A stretch of DNA of 64,000 bases from the NCBI RefSeq assembly GCF_037914945.1, contig NZ_CP149787.1:3596001-3660000 (forward strand). The letters run 5' to 3'. Source of the DNA: Haloterrigena sp. KLK7 (GTDB lineage: Archaea; Halobacteriota; Halobacteria; Halobacteriales; Natrialbaceae). The position numbers and the translations under genes are program-made. Of this stretch, positions 51,595 to 60,076 are shown one piece after another (the stretch's first letter is position 1; every line of letters starts with the position of its first letter). A model generated the notes under the pieces. That model saw only the letters and a program-made list of their open reading frames with translations. It searched no databases and was not told the origin of the DNA.

Positions 51595-52254
51595 TCAGTT
51601 GAGATCGGCCACCGACGAGAGCAACACCCGACGGAGGATCTTCTCGTTCCCGCGGCGAATCCGGTCCGAGAGCGCCTGCTCCGAGATATCGAGGTCGCTC
51701 GCCAGCTCCGCGAGAGTGACCTCGCTCGGCGTCGCGAAATAGCCTCGCTGCAGCGCCAGTACGAGCGCCTCGCGCTGTTCCCGTGAGAGTCCGAACCGAC
51801 GGCCCCGGTCCGACTCCTCGGTCAGCGTGTACGTCCGTTCGACGTGGACGGTGATGTCGCGTGTCGTCAAGTAATTGTACAGCTGCGTGAGCTTGTCGTG
51901 GTTGTTAAAGCGCAGCCGAAACACCCAGAGACCGTTCGCTCGCCCCTCGAGGACCGTCGCCTCGGCCTCCGCGATGCCGGTCATGAGGTCCCCGTCGTAT
52001 TCGGCCCACTCGATGCGGTAGAGGCCGCTGTTCCCGACCCTGTCGAGGGGGATCAGCTCCTCGACGTCGGGGCTCTCCCGGACCGTCTCTTCGAACGATC
52101 GCAACTCGTCTCCCGTCGCCCAGACGAACGGCATGACGTCGTTCTCCGTCGGGACGATCCGCTCGAGTTCGAGTTCGATGTCCTCCGTGCCCGACAGCGC
52201 CCGTCCGAGGACGAACTCCGCGGGCTCGACGGAGAACTCCAGAATAACGCTCAT
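51595..52254 (-). CDS. Bat-type HTH regulator (HTH_10)
   Basis: A 219-residue regulator with the bacterio-opsin-activator domain (about 1-150; SVILEFSVEPAEFVLGRALS, RSFEETVRESPDVEELIPLD, YRIEWAEYDGDLMTGIAEAE) and a C-terminal HTH_10 (about 155-205; LSREQREALVLALQRGYFAT PSEVTLAELASDLDISEQAL). Such proteins commonly sense redox or light and regulate one or a few genes; no obvious target operon is adjacent. The gene is single and has no fused GAF or PAS sensor domain. Confidence 0.9.
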   Translation of the reverse strand: MSVILEFSVEPAEFVLGRALSGTEDIELELERIVPTENDVMPFVWATGDELRSFEETVRESPDVEELIPLDRVGNSGLYRIEWAEYDGDLMTGIAEAEATVLEGRANGLWVFRLRFNNHDKLTQLYNYLTTRDITVHVERTYTLTEESDRGRRFGLSREQREALVLALQRGYFATPSEVTLAELASDLDISEQALSDRIRRGNEKILRRVLLSSVADLN

Positions 52255-52307
52255 ACGGTGTGATGCGAAGCCGTGACCCGTAGCAGTTATCCTTGCTGTT
52301 CGCGGTC

Positions 52308-52349
52308 CGCCCGGCCGCGGTGAACTGACGCCCGGCCGCGGTGAACCGA
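52308..52349. repeat. 21-bp tandem duplication
   Basis: Two adjacent copies of CGCCCGGCCGCGGTGAACTGA, the second with one change (T to C). It lies just past the thiI stop and outside any supported gene. Confidence 0.75.
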
Positions 52350-52360
52350 CGCGCGGCGAG

Positions 52361-53539
52361 TCAGGGCTCGACCAGCGTCGCGTTCGCCGCCGCCTCCTCG
52401 GCCCGCTCGAGGAGGTCGTCGGGTTCGTGCTCGAGCAGCGGCTCGAGACGCGCGTTGGTCTCGACGCGGTCGGGCGTGACGCGGTTGCAGCCGGCGTCGA
52501 TCGTCGAGTCCGTGAACGTGCCGATCTCCCGGGCCTGGGCGACGATATCCTGCTTGTCGCGGGTGAGCAGCGGGCGGTGGATCGGGAGGTCGGCGGCGCG
52601 GCTGGTGACGCCGAGGTTCTGGAGGGTCTGACTGGACTTCTGGCCGACGGCCTCGCCGGTGACGATCCCGTGGGCGTCGACGCGCTCGGCCAGCGTCTCG
52701 GCCGCCCGGTAGAAGAACCGACGCAGGGAGAGCATCCGTCCCTTGTCCATCTCCCGCACCAGCAGATCGACGGTCTCGCCGCCGGGGATCCGGTAGACGT
52801 CCATATCGAAGTTGGGCGCGTACGCCGAGAGGAGCCGAACGGTCTCCATCGCGCGCGCCTCGTGGTCGATCCCGCCGTAGTCGCCGAGGTCGACGTAGGC
52901 CGGCACGATCGGACTCCCCCGCTTCATGATCTCGTAGGCCGCGACCGGCGAGTCGATCCCGCCGCTGACCAGCGCGACGGCGGGCTCCTGGGAGCCGAGC
53001 GGCAGCCCGCCCGGTCCGGGGATCTTCTCGAGGTAGACGTAGGTACACTCGTCGCGGACTTCGACGCCGAAGGTGACGTCGGGGTCGTCGAGGTCGACTT
53101 CGGGCTCGAACTCGTCCTCGACGGTCGCCCAGACGGTGTCGCCGCCCTCGCGGGCCAGGTCCTCGCTGCTGTAGGGGACGTTCTTGTTCGCCCGACGGGC
53201 GTCGATCGCGAACGTCCCGCCGTCGTAACACTCGCGGGCGGCCTCGGTCAGCGCCTCGAGGATCCGGTCCTTCTCGGTGCTGACGGTCAGGGCGGGGCTG
53301 GCCGAGACGACGCCGAAGGCGTCGGTCGCGGCGTCGGTGGCTTCCTCGACGGCGTCCTCGGTCGTGTGGATCAGCGGTCGGTTCCACTTGCGCTCGACGT
53401 CGCCGGGGATCGAGCGGTCCGCGAGGAGGGCCTCGAGGTTCTCGCAGAGGACGTCCACCATGTACCGCTTGACGGTGTTACTCTTGGTGTTGAGATCCCC
53501 GTGACGAACGAGGACAGTATCGGCTCCCGGGGGGGACAT
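52361..53539 (-). CDS. thiI: tRNA 4-thiouridine synthetase ThiI
   Basis: A 392-residue ThiI, the PP-loop sulfurtransferase that adds sulfur to U8 of tRNA and can feed thiazole synthesis. The N-terminal ferredoxin/THUMP region (about 1-165) has DTVLVRHGDLNTKSNTVKRY, and TFAIDARRANKNVPYSSEDL with the DLAREGGD block. The PP-loop is AVALVSGGIDSPVAAYEIMK at about 190. GIVTGEAVGQKSSQTLQNLG is the adenylation-domain signature. The rhodanese domain of E. coli ThiI is absent, as usual in archaea, so another sulfur carrier must deliver persulfide. A CTTATAG element (reverse, 53562-53568) lies 23-29 bases before the ATG. Confidence 0.95.
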   Translation of the reverse strand: MSPPGADTVLVRHGDLNTKSNTVKRYMVDVLCENLEALLADRSIPGDVERKWNRPLIHTTEDAVEEATDAATDAFGVVSASPALTVSTEKDRILEALTEAARECYDGGTFAIDARRANKNVPYSSEDLAREGGDTVWATVEDEFEPEVDLDDPDVTFGVEVRDECTYVYLEKIPGPGGLPLGSQEPAVALVSGGIDSPVAAYEIMKRGSPIVPAYVDLGDYGGIDHEARAMETVRLLSAYAPNFDMDVYRIPGGETVDLLVREMDKGRMLSLRRFFYRAAETLAERVDAHGIVTGEAVGQKSSQTLQNLGVTSRAADLPIHRPLLTRDKQDIVAQAREIGTFTDSTIDAGCNRVTPDRVETNARLEPLLEHEPDDLLERAEEAAANATLVEP

Positions 53540-53561
53540 GCTCGAGGATAGCAGGTCGTAG

Positions 53562-53568
53562 CTATAAG
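53562..53568 (-). promoter_or_regulatory. TATA box of thiI
   Basis: The reverse strand reads CTTATAG, 23-29 bases before the ATG at 53539, as expected for a leaderless haloarchaeal transcript. Confidence 0.5.
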
Positions 53569-53644
53569 GGGATTACGAGGCGGCGACGCGGGAGGACGCA
53601 GCGTGGGTGATTTCGGTCCGCGACGGGGGGATCGGCGCCGCGAT

Positions 53645-54880
53645 TCAACTGACCGATTCGCCGACCGACGGACTCACGCGACCGGTGTGGACGTAGATGC
53701 CGGCGATCAGGACGACCCCCGCGAGCATCGGGACGACCGCGCTGGCGGCGTAGATGAATTCGAAGCCGAGGCGGTCGACCAGCGGCAGCGAGACGAGCGG
53801 CCCGAGCGCGCCGCCGACGTCCCCGAAGACGTTGTTCGTTCCCATGGCGCGACCGACCCGCTCCTCGGGCGTGAGGTCCGCCAGCAGCGCCGTCAGCGGA
53901 CCGCCGACGCCGCCCTGTCCGGCGCCGATCAGGAGACAGGAGAGCACCAGCACCTCGAACCGGGAGCCGAACGCGAGGACGCCGAAGCCGACACAAGAGG
54001 TGACGAGGAAGCCGAGCATGACGGGAACGCGAGCCCCGACCGAGTCGGAGAGCGCGCCGCCGCCGAGCGTGAACACCGATCCCGACAGCACCGTGACGGC
54101 CATCAGCAGCCCCGAGGACCCCTGCGCGTCGAATCCGAGGATGGAGATCGCGCGGGCGTCGAGCAGGAGGACCAGCGTCGAGAAGAGGACGCCGATGTAC
54201 GCGAAGTAGAGCCCGAAGTTGACGAGGCCGATCGTCAGCGCCGGGAGGCTCCGTTCGATGTCCCACGGCTTGACCGACTCCTGTTCCCCTTCGACGTGCG
54301 TCTCGGGAACGATGAAGTAGGCGATGACGCTCGCGAGGCCGGCGAACGACGCCGCGAGGACGAACGCCTCGACGTTCCCCCAGAGGTCGCTGACGACGCC
54401 GCCCATCACCAGCCCCGCGGGGAAGCCGAAGGTGATGCCCGCGCGGACGATTCCCATGCTGGTCCCCCTCGAGTCGGCCTCGCTGACGTCTGCCGTGATC
54501 GTGTAGGCGGTTGCGAAGACGAGGGCACTGCCGATCCCCCAGCAGACGCGGGCAAGCATGAACCAGGCCTCCGGGAACGACGAGACGATGGCGACGACGT
54601 AGCCGAACGTCGCCAGCCCCTCGATCGCCAGCCCCGCGACGAACGGCGTCCGGGTGCCGATGCGGTCGATGAGGACGCCCGCCGGCGCGTTGGCCACGAG
54701 CCGCGTGATCCGGTTGGCGCTCAGGATCAGGCCGACCATGAACGCCGAGATCCCCAGCACTTCGCCGAGGTTCGGCAGGATCGGAAAGACCACGCCGCCG
54801 CCGAAGCCGACGAAGAAGGTACTGGCGACGACGGCGAGGACGACGCGGTTCGAACCGGACGATGGCGGTGACACTGGCAC
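53645..54880 (-). CDS. MFS transporter
   Basis: A 411-residue major-facilitator protein with 12 hydrophobic segments. The motif-A-like loop after helix 2 reads NAPAGVLIDRIGTRTPFVAG (consensus GxxxDRxGRR). The motif repeats after helix 8 as GGGALSDSVGARVPVMLGFL. GQGGVGGPLTALLADLTPEE and RAMGTNNVFGDVGGALGPLV are also typical. Sequence type suggests drug or sugar efflux, but the substrate cannot be named. The start is a GTG at 54880; a second GTG two codons later is equally possible. There is no operon partner. Confidence 0.88.
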   Translation of the reverse strand: MPVSPPSSGSNRVVLAVVASTFFVGFGGGVVFPILPNLGEVLGISAFMVGLILSANRITRLVANAPAGVLIDRIGTRTPFVAGLAIEGLATFGYVVAIVSSFPEAWFMLARVCWGIGSALVFATAYTITADVSEADSRGTSMGIVRAGITFGFPAGLVMGGVVSDLWGNVEAFVLAASFAGLASVIAYFIVPETHVEGEQESVKPWDIERSLPALTIGLVNFGLYFAYIGVLFSTLVLLLDARAISILGFDAQGSSGLLMAVTVLSGSVFTLGGGALSDSVGARVPVMLGFLVTSCVGFGVLAFGSRFEVLVLSCLLIGAGQGGVGGPLTALLADLTPEERVGRAMGTNNVFGDVGGALGPLVSLPLVDRLGFEFIYAASAVVPMLAGVVLIAGIYVHTGRVSPSVGESVS

Positions 54881-55094
54881 TCGAGCTCCGTTTTCGACAC
54901 GCGTACGCAGACTACGGCACGGTTTGGATGTTGCGATGAACTCCGATGGTGCCGGTTTCGACAGTCGTCACGCTGCGTCGGCTGGTACCGTTTTCATCGC
55001 TGGACGAATCGGAAGACGATCATCGGACCCATTAATACCATTAATTTCATGTATTTCACAAAATATTAATGGTTCATCTGTTTTCTATCAGATA

Positions 55095-57001
55095 ATGACA
55101 TCCTCCCTCGGCCGTCGGCGCTTTCTCGCGGGCACCGCCACCGCAGGCGCCACCCTGAGTGCCGGCAGCCTGCCCGCTCGAGCACAGTCGGGAGAGAGAG
55201 AGACCCCGATCCGGCCGATCGCGAGGCCCTCGAGGCGTTCGTAGACGACGCGATCGAGTCGGAACTCGCGGACACCGACGCATCGGGTGCGGTCGTGTCG
55301 GTCGTCCACGACGGCACGGTCGCGCTCTCGAAGGGGTACGGCGAGACGTCGTTCGACGGCGCGGCGGTGACCGCGACGGAGACGCCGGTCCAGACAGGGT
55401 CTGTCTCGAAACTTATCACCTTCACCGCGGCGATGGGACTCGTCGACCGGGACGAGATCGATCCCGACGTCGACGTGACCGAGTATCTCGAGTCGGTATC
55501 GATTCCGGACGCGTACGACGAGCCGATCACGCTCGCTCACCTGGCGACGCACACGCCCGGGTTCGAAATCCGCGCGCGAAACGATACGGTCAGCGACCGC
55601 AACCACCGCCAGCCTCTCGAGGAGGCGGTCGGTTCCTATCAGCCGGCGCGGATTCACCCGCCCGGCGAGCTCAAGGGGTACACGAACTACGCGGCCGCGC
55701 TGACCGGACAGCTCGTCGCCGACGTCTCCGGATCCTCGTTCGAAGCGTACGCCCGCCGAGAGATCTTCGACCCGCTCGGAATGGATCGGAGCACGTTCGC
55801 ACCGACGCCCGACCACCTCGACCCGGACACGCGCGACGCACTCGCGACCGAGCTCCCGTGGCACTCCAACGTCCCGCCGGCGTCGGGATTCTGGTCGACG
55901 GGTGCGGACATGGCCCGGTTCATGCTGGCACATCTCGAGGGCGGCCGGACCGATTCGGGACGAATGCTCTCCGAAGCGGCCACCGAGGAGATGCACCGCC
56001 AGTGGTTTACCCCACACGAGAAACTGGGCGGGATGGCGTTCGGATTCTTCGAGCGGACCAGAGACGACGTTCGGCTCCTCACCCACAGCGGTGAAGGGCC
56101 CGCATACGGGAGCCAACTCGTTCTCGTTCCGGAGCTCGACCTCGGCCTGTTCGTCTCGTTTCAGGGGCGACAGACCGGGAACGCGGTCGGATCGTTCCGG
56201 GACGCGTTCCTCGAGCGCTACGTGCCGACCGGCGACGAAGCGTTGACGCCGGACGGCCGTCCGGAGCGGGCCGACGAGCTCGAGGGGACGTACCGAGCGC
56301 TCCAGATCTACGAGAGCACGACGTACGAGAAGCTCTTGCTCTCGACGTACAGTTCCGACAGGGAGGTATGGATCGAAGACGACGGAACGCTGGTCATGGA
56401 TACCGGCAGTGTCAGCCGCTGGGTCGAGATCGAGCCGCTGGTCTTTCGCCGGGTCGACGGCCAGCGGACGCTCGTCTTTCACGAGGAGGGCGGCGAAATC
56501 ACGGCGCTCTCGATCGGCGGAGCGGGGTCGGCGTACGTTCCGATCTCGCGGCTCGACGACGTGACCGTCCAGGCCCGGCTCGCGATCGGAGCGTCGATCG
56601 TCGCACTCTCGGGGGTCCTGGGATGGCCTCTCGCCGCGGCCGTTCGTCGGTACCGCGGTGTGGCACGGTCCTCGGCCGGGCCGGCGCGACGGGCGCGGTT
56701 GGCCGCCGGCGCCGCCGGCGGACTCCTGTTCGGGTTCGTCGCCGCGTTCGTCGTCGCCGCCCTGTTCACGTCGATTCTCGACGGGCCGTCACTGATCGAC
56801 CGTCCGCCTCGCGGATTTGGGTTGGTGTTCGGACTGTCGATCGCCGGCACCGTCGCGACGCTCGCGGCCGCCGGTTACGCGGTCCTGGCGTGGCGCGAAA
56901 AATTCTGGACCCTCGCCGCCCGCCTCCACTACACCGCCGTCGTCGGTTCGCTCGCGGTGTTGGTGTGGGTGTTCCGGTACTGGAACTTGCTCTGGCCGTA
57001 A
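55095..57001 (+). CDS. Tat-exported membrane serine hydrolase, frameshifted at a (GA)6 repeat
   Basis: The N-terminus starts at 55095 with a Tat signal (MTSSLGRRRFLAGTATAGAT LSAGSLPARAQSGERE) in one frame and terminates at 55242-55244. The remainder, DPDPADREALEAFVDDAIES ELADTDASGAVVSVVHDGTV and onward to 57001, is in a different frame. Removing one GA from the (GA)6 run at 55192-55203 joins the two into one 634-residue protein. The hydrolase core has the class C beta-lactamase motifs GSVSKLITFTAAMGL (SxxK) and YTNYAAALTGQLV (YxN), and four C-terminal membrane helices (LAIGASIVALSGVLGWPLAA ... GSLAVLVWVFRYW). As read, the export signal and enzyme are disconnected. A GTG at 55295 could start a cytoplasmic form without the signal. 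Pseudogene, sequencing error and switchable frame are all open. Confidence 0.8.
55192..55203 (+). repeat. (GA)6 microsatellite at the signal-peptide/enzyme junction
   Basis: Six GA units, preceded by TCGG and followed by CCCC. One fewer unit restores the reading frame of the exported hydrolase. Dinucleotide runs of this length inside haloarchaeal genes are rare and prone to slippage. Confidence 0.85.
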
Positions 57002-57015
57002 CGCGACGCGAGCGG

Positions 57016-58221
57016 TCAGAACGTCGAGAGCTCGCCGTCGATCACGCGGCGGGTGACGTCCGTGACGTCGGCGAGTTCCTCGTCGACGATGGCCTCGACC
57101 TCGTCCTCGACGTCGCCGACGGCGACGCCCTCCTCGGTGACCAGTTCGACGTCGGCGACGTGGGGCCGGTCGATCGGGCGGCCGATCTGGGAGAGCAGGC
57201 GCACGCGCAGATCGCGGATCTCGTCGACGTCGTCGACGACCGACTCGGCGATCTCCGTCGAGAGCAGGTTGTAGATCTTTCCGATGTGGTTGACCGGGTT
57301 CTTGCCGCTGGTGGCCTCCATCGACATCGAGCGGTTGGGCGTGATGAGCCCGTTGGCGCGATTGCCCCGGCCGACGGAGCCGTCGTCGCCCTGCTCGGCG
57401 GAGGTGCCCGTCACGGTGAGGTAGATCGACCCCTCGTCGTAGTCGTCGGCGTTGTTGACGTGGACGGCGACCTCGCGGTCGGTGTACTCGCCGGCGATCT
57501 CCGCGACGTAGGCCTGGACCTCGTCGACGGCGTCGCTGTACGCGTCCATGTCCGCGACGTACTCGTCGACCATCGCCGCCGCGACGGTGACGTCGATCCG
57601 GTCGCCCTCGCGTTTGCCCATGATCTTCACGTCGGGGCCCAGGTACGGGTTCTCGTCCGCGAATTCGCCGTTGAGCCGTCGCTCGGTCTCGAGGACGATC
57701 CGCTCGGTTTCGGTCAGCGGCGCGTGACCGACGCCGTAGCTCGTGTCGTTGGCCATCGGGACGGACACCTCGTCTTCACCGAAGACCTCCTGTAAGTCGC
57801 CGCTGCCCTCGCCGAGCTTGACGTCGACGACGATGTCCTCGCCGAGCTCGAGTTGCGGGATCGTCTCCGAGAGATAGTCGCGGGCGGCCCGCAGCGCGAT
57901 GGTCTCGGCGGGGATGGTCTGGCCCTCGTAGCTCTTGGTCGCGCGGCCGACGATCAGGAGATAGATCGGATCGACGACTTCGCCGCCGCCGAAGGCGGGC
58001 GCGGCCCGGCCGGCGACGAGTTGCGTCTCGTCGGTGTTGAAGTGCAGCACTTCGCCCACGCGGTCGATGTACTCGCGGGCCAAGGCGCCGGCGACGGCCT
58101 CGGCGACCCCGTCACAGATCGAGTCGGGATGGCCGATCCCCTTTCGCTCGACGACTTCGACTTCCTGGTCTTCCACTGCCTGACGGTCGATCGACTCGAC
58201 CCGAATGTTCCGCTCGCTCAT
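57016..58221 (-). CDS. Archaeal S-adenosylmethionine synthetase
   Basis: A 401-residue archaeal-type methionine adenosyltransferase (MAT), making AdoMet from methionine and ATP; it supplies the methyltransferases in this window. Sequence blocks include [40 protein letters not shown] and [20 protein letters not shown], which match the archaeal MAT family rather than bacterial Met[21 protein letters not shown] and [20 protein letters not shown] also match, with [19 protein letters not shown] further on. A GTTATAGA element on the reverse strand (58246-58253) lies 25-32 bases before the ATG at 58221. Confidence 0.96.
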   Translation of the reverse strand: MSERNIRVESIDRQAVEDQEVEVVERKGIGHPDSICDGVAEAVAGALAREYIDRVGEVLHFNTDETQLVAGRAAPAFGGGEVVDPIYLLIVGRATKSYEGQTIPAETIALRAARDYLSETIPQLELGEDIVVDVKLGEGSGDLQEVFGEDEVSVPMANDTSYGVGHAPLTETERIVLETERRLNGEFADENPYLGPDVKIMGKREGDRIDVTVAAAMVDEYVADMDAYSDAVDEVQAYVAEIAGEYTDREVAVHVNNADDYDEGSIYLTVTGTSAEQGDDGSVGRGNRANGLITPNRSMSMEATSGKNPVNHIGKIYNLLSTEIAESVVDDVDEIRDLRVRLLSQIGRPIDRPHVADVELVTEEGVAVGDVEDEVEAIVDEELADVTDVTRRVIDGELSTF

Positions 58222-58245
58222 TACCGGTGATTCGCGGAGCGTGGT

Positions 58246-58253
58246 TCTATAAC
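58246..58253 (-). promoter_or_regulatory. TATA box of the AdoMet synthetase gene
   Basis: The reverse strand reads GTTATAGA, 25-32 bases before the start codon at 58221. Confidence 0.5.
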
Positions 58254-58332
58254 TTGCGGAAACAGAACCGTCACGAAAAATGCTCCCTGGTAATACATCT
58301 CGATACCGCTCGAGTCGACGGCGATCGGCCGA

Positions 58333-58878
58333 TCAGGACTCGAGCAACAGGCCCAGATACGAGGTCCGAAGCTGGTCGTCGGGATCGAGATCCAGCCGCT
58401 CTATGACCTCGTAGGCGCCCTCGCGGGCCGACTCGAGGTCGGCTTCGGCCGCGACCTCGGTCTCCACTTCGACGTACTCGCCGACGTCGTCGACCGCGTC
58501 GAGGGTGACGGTGTAGCCCTCGAGCCCGTAGCGCTCGCGTTCCTTACGGACCGTCGCGGCCGCCTCGAAGCCGAGGCTCGTCAGGACGGCGTCCATCGTC
58601 TCGCCGTCGTCGACGCCGGTCTCGAACTCCTCGCGGCTCTTGGACTCGTCGTCCAGCAGCGGCCCCTTGTAGGTAATTCGGCTCTCGGCGGTCTCGTCGT
58701 CGGGGATCGATTCCCGCCGAATACGCAGCGCCTCGTCGGTCTCTGGAAACGACCGGTGGGGCGCGTCGTAGTACGTGTCCGCCTGCACGACGGCCCGCTT
58801 TCGGGTCGCACCGAGATCCCCGAGACGGTCCCGAACGGCCTCGAGATCCGCGGGGACCTTCACTTCGACTTCGTACAT
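58333..58878 (-). CDS. CYTH-domain protein (class IV adenylate cyclase/ThTPase-like)
   Basis: A 181-residue CYTH protein, the triphosphate tunnel fold. Residues about 1-10 (MYEVEVKVPA) have the ExExK motif, and TYYDAPHRSFPETDEALRIR RE contains the YYD and LRIRR elements. SRITYKGPLLDDESKSREEF and GEYVEVETEVAAEADLESAR follow. Such archaeal proteins (CyaB-like) may make cAMP or hydrolyse thiamine or inorganic triphosphates; this one is closest to the CyaB subgroup by length. The start at 58878 is preferred over an ATG four codons upstream. It is divergent from the FKBP gene. Confidence 0.92.
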   Translation of the reverse strand: MYEVEVKVPADLEAVRDRLGDLGATRKRAVVQADTYYDAPHRSFPETDEALRIRRESIPDDETAESRITYKGPLLDDESKSREEFETGVDDGETMDAVLTSLGFEAAATVRKERERYGLEGYTVTLDAVDDVGEYVEVETEVAAEADLESAREGAYEVIERLDLDPDDQLRTSYLGLLLES

Positions 58879-58937
58879 GGCCGAGGGCACGCGGGCCGCG
58901 CTGAAGAATCGGTCGCTCTCGAGCCAAAGCGTCGTAC

Positions 58938-58943
58938 TTAAAT
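58938..58943 (+). promoter_or_regulatory. TATA box of the FKBP gene
   Basis: TTAAAT in GTACTTAAATG lies 24-29 bases before the ATG at 58967. Confidence 0.5.
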
Positions 58944-58966
58944 GTCGACGGCGGGACGTACAACGT

Positions 58967-59941
58967 ATGACCGAGGAACAGGAGGCCGAGCTCGAGGAGC
59001 AGGCCGATGACGTCGAAGCAGAAGCAGCAGACGAAGGCGCCGACGAGGCCGAGGGGCTTCAGGAGGGCGACTTCGTCGAGCTAGAGTATACCGCGTACAC
59101 CGCCGACGGCGACCAGCTGGTCGACACGACCGATCCCGAGGTCGCCGAGGAGGAGGGCGTCGACGACCAGGGCCAGGAGTTCAAGCCGCGGACGATCGTC
59201 CTCGGTGAGGGCCACATCTTCGAGGCCGTCGAAGACGACATCATCGGCTCCGAACCCGGTGACGAGGGGACCGTGACCGTGCCCGCCGAGGAGGCCTTCG
59301 GCGAGTACGATCCCGACGACGTCCAGACCGTCAGCGCCGAAAAGATCGACGAGGACGACCGCTACCCCGGTGCCAACGTGCAGGTCGACGGCCAGCAGGG
59401 CTACATCAGCACGATCATCGGCGGTCGCGCCCGCGTCGACTTCAACCACCCGCTCGCCGGTGAGGACGTCGAGTACGACTACGAGATTCTCGGCGAGGTC
59501 GACGACCGCGAGAAGCAGGCCGCCGGCCTGTTCGAGATGTTCCTCGGGATGGAGCCCGAGCTCTGGATCGAGACGGACGAGGTCGAGGAAGAGGTCCCCG
59601 TCGAGCCCGACGAGGACGCGGACGACGACGAGCCCGCCGAGCCCGAGTTCGAGACCGAAACCGTCGAGAAGGAGACGCTCTACCTCGAGGCCACGCCCCA
59701 GATGACGATGAACCAGCAGTGGATGATGGGCAAACAGCAGATCGGCCAGCAGATCATCGACCAGATCGGCGTCGATCGCGTCATCGTCCAGGAAGTCATC
59801 GACGGCATGGGTATGGGCGGTATGGGCGGCATGATGGGCGGTATGGGCGGCATGGGCGGCGGCGACATCGAGGAGGCCCTCGAGGACGCCGACGTCGACG
59901 CCGACGAGATCGTCGAAGAGCTCGAAGGCGCCGAAGAGTAA
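58967..59941 (+). CDS. FKBP-type peptidyl-prolyl isomerase with GGM tail
   Basis: A 324-residue SlyD-type FKBP. An acidic N-terminal extension (about 1-30) leads to the PPIase domain (GDFVELEYTAYTADGDQLVD TTDPEV, RTIVLGEGHIFEAVEDDIIG, VPAEEAFGEYDPDDVQ) with the insert-in-flap domain (GYISTIIGGRARVDFNHPLA GEDVEYDYEILGEV). After an acidic linker a second segment (KETLYLEATPQMTMNQQWMM GKQQIGQQIIDQIGVDRVI) precedes a Met/Gly tail GMGMGGMGGMMGGMGGMGGG. GGM repeats end GroEL and thermosome subunits, where they line the folding chamber. Here the tail is followed by a short acidic helix (DIEEALEDADVDADEIVEEL). It probably acts as a folding factor for nascent or salt-exposed proteins; it has no signal peptide. 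Confidence 0.93.
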   Translation: MTEEQEAELEEQADDVEAEAADEGADEAEGLQEGDFVELEYTAYTADGDQLVDTTDPEVAEEEGVDDQGQEFKPRTIVLGEGHIFEAVEDDIIGSEPGDEGTVTVPAEEAFGEYDPDDVQTVSAEKIDEDDRYPGANVQVDGQQGYISTIIGGRARVDFNHPLAGEDVEYDYEILGEVDDREKQAAGLFEMFLGMEPELWIETDEVEEEVPVEPDEDADDDEPAEPEFETETVEKETLYLEATPQMTMNQQWMMGKQQIGQQIIDQIGVDRVIVQEVIDGMGMGGMGGMMGGMGGMGGGDIEEALEDADVDADEIVEELEGAEE

Positions 59942-60076
59942 CCGCTCTCTCCGACCGACCGTTCTCCGAACCGGCGGAAGCGAAACCGCCGAAGCGATCT
60001 CCGTTACGTTACTGATCGCGGCCGCGCACGTGCGCGGGCCGGATTTTTCGGCTAGTCCGTGCTCCACCCGGAACGG

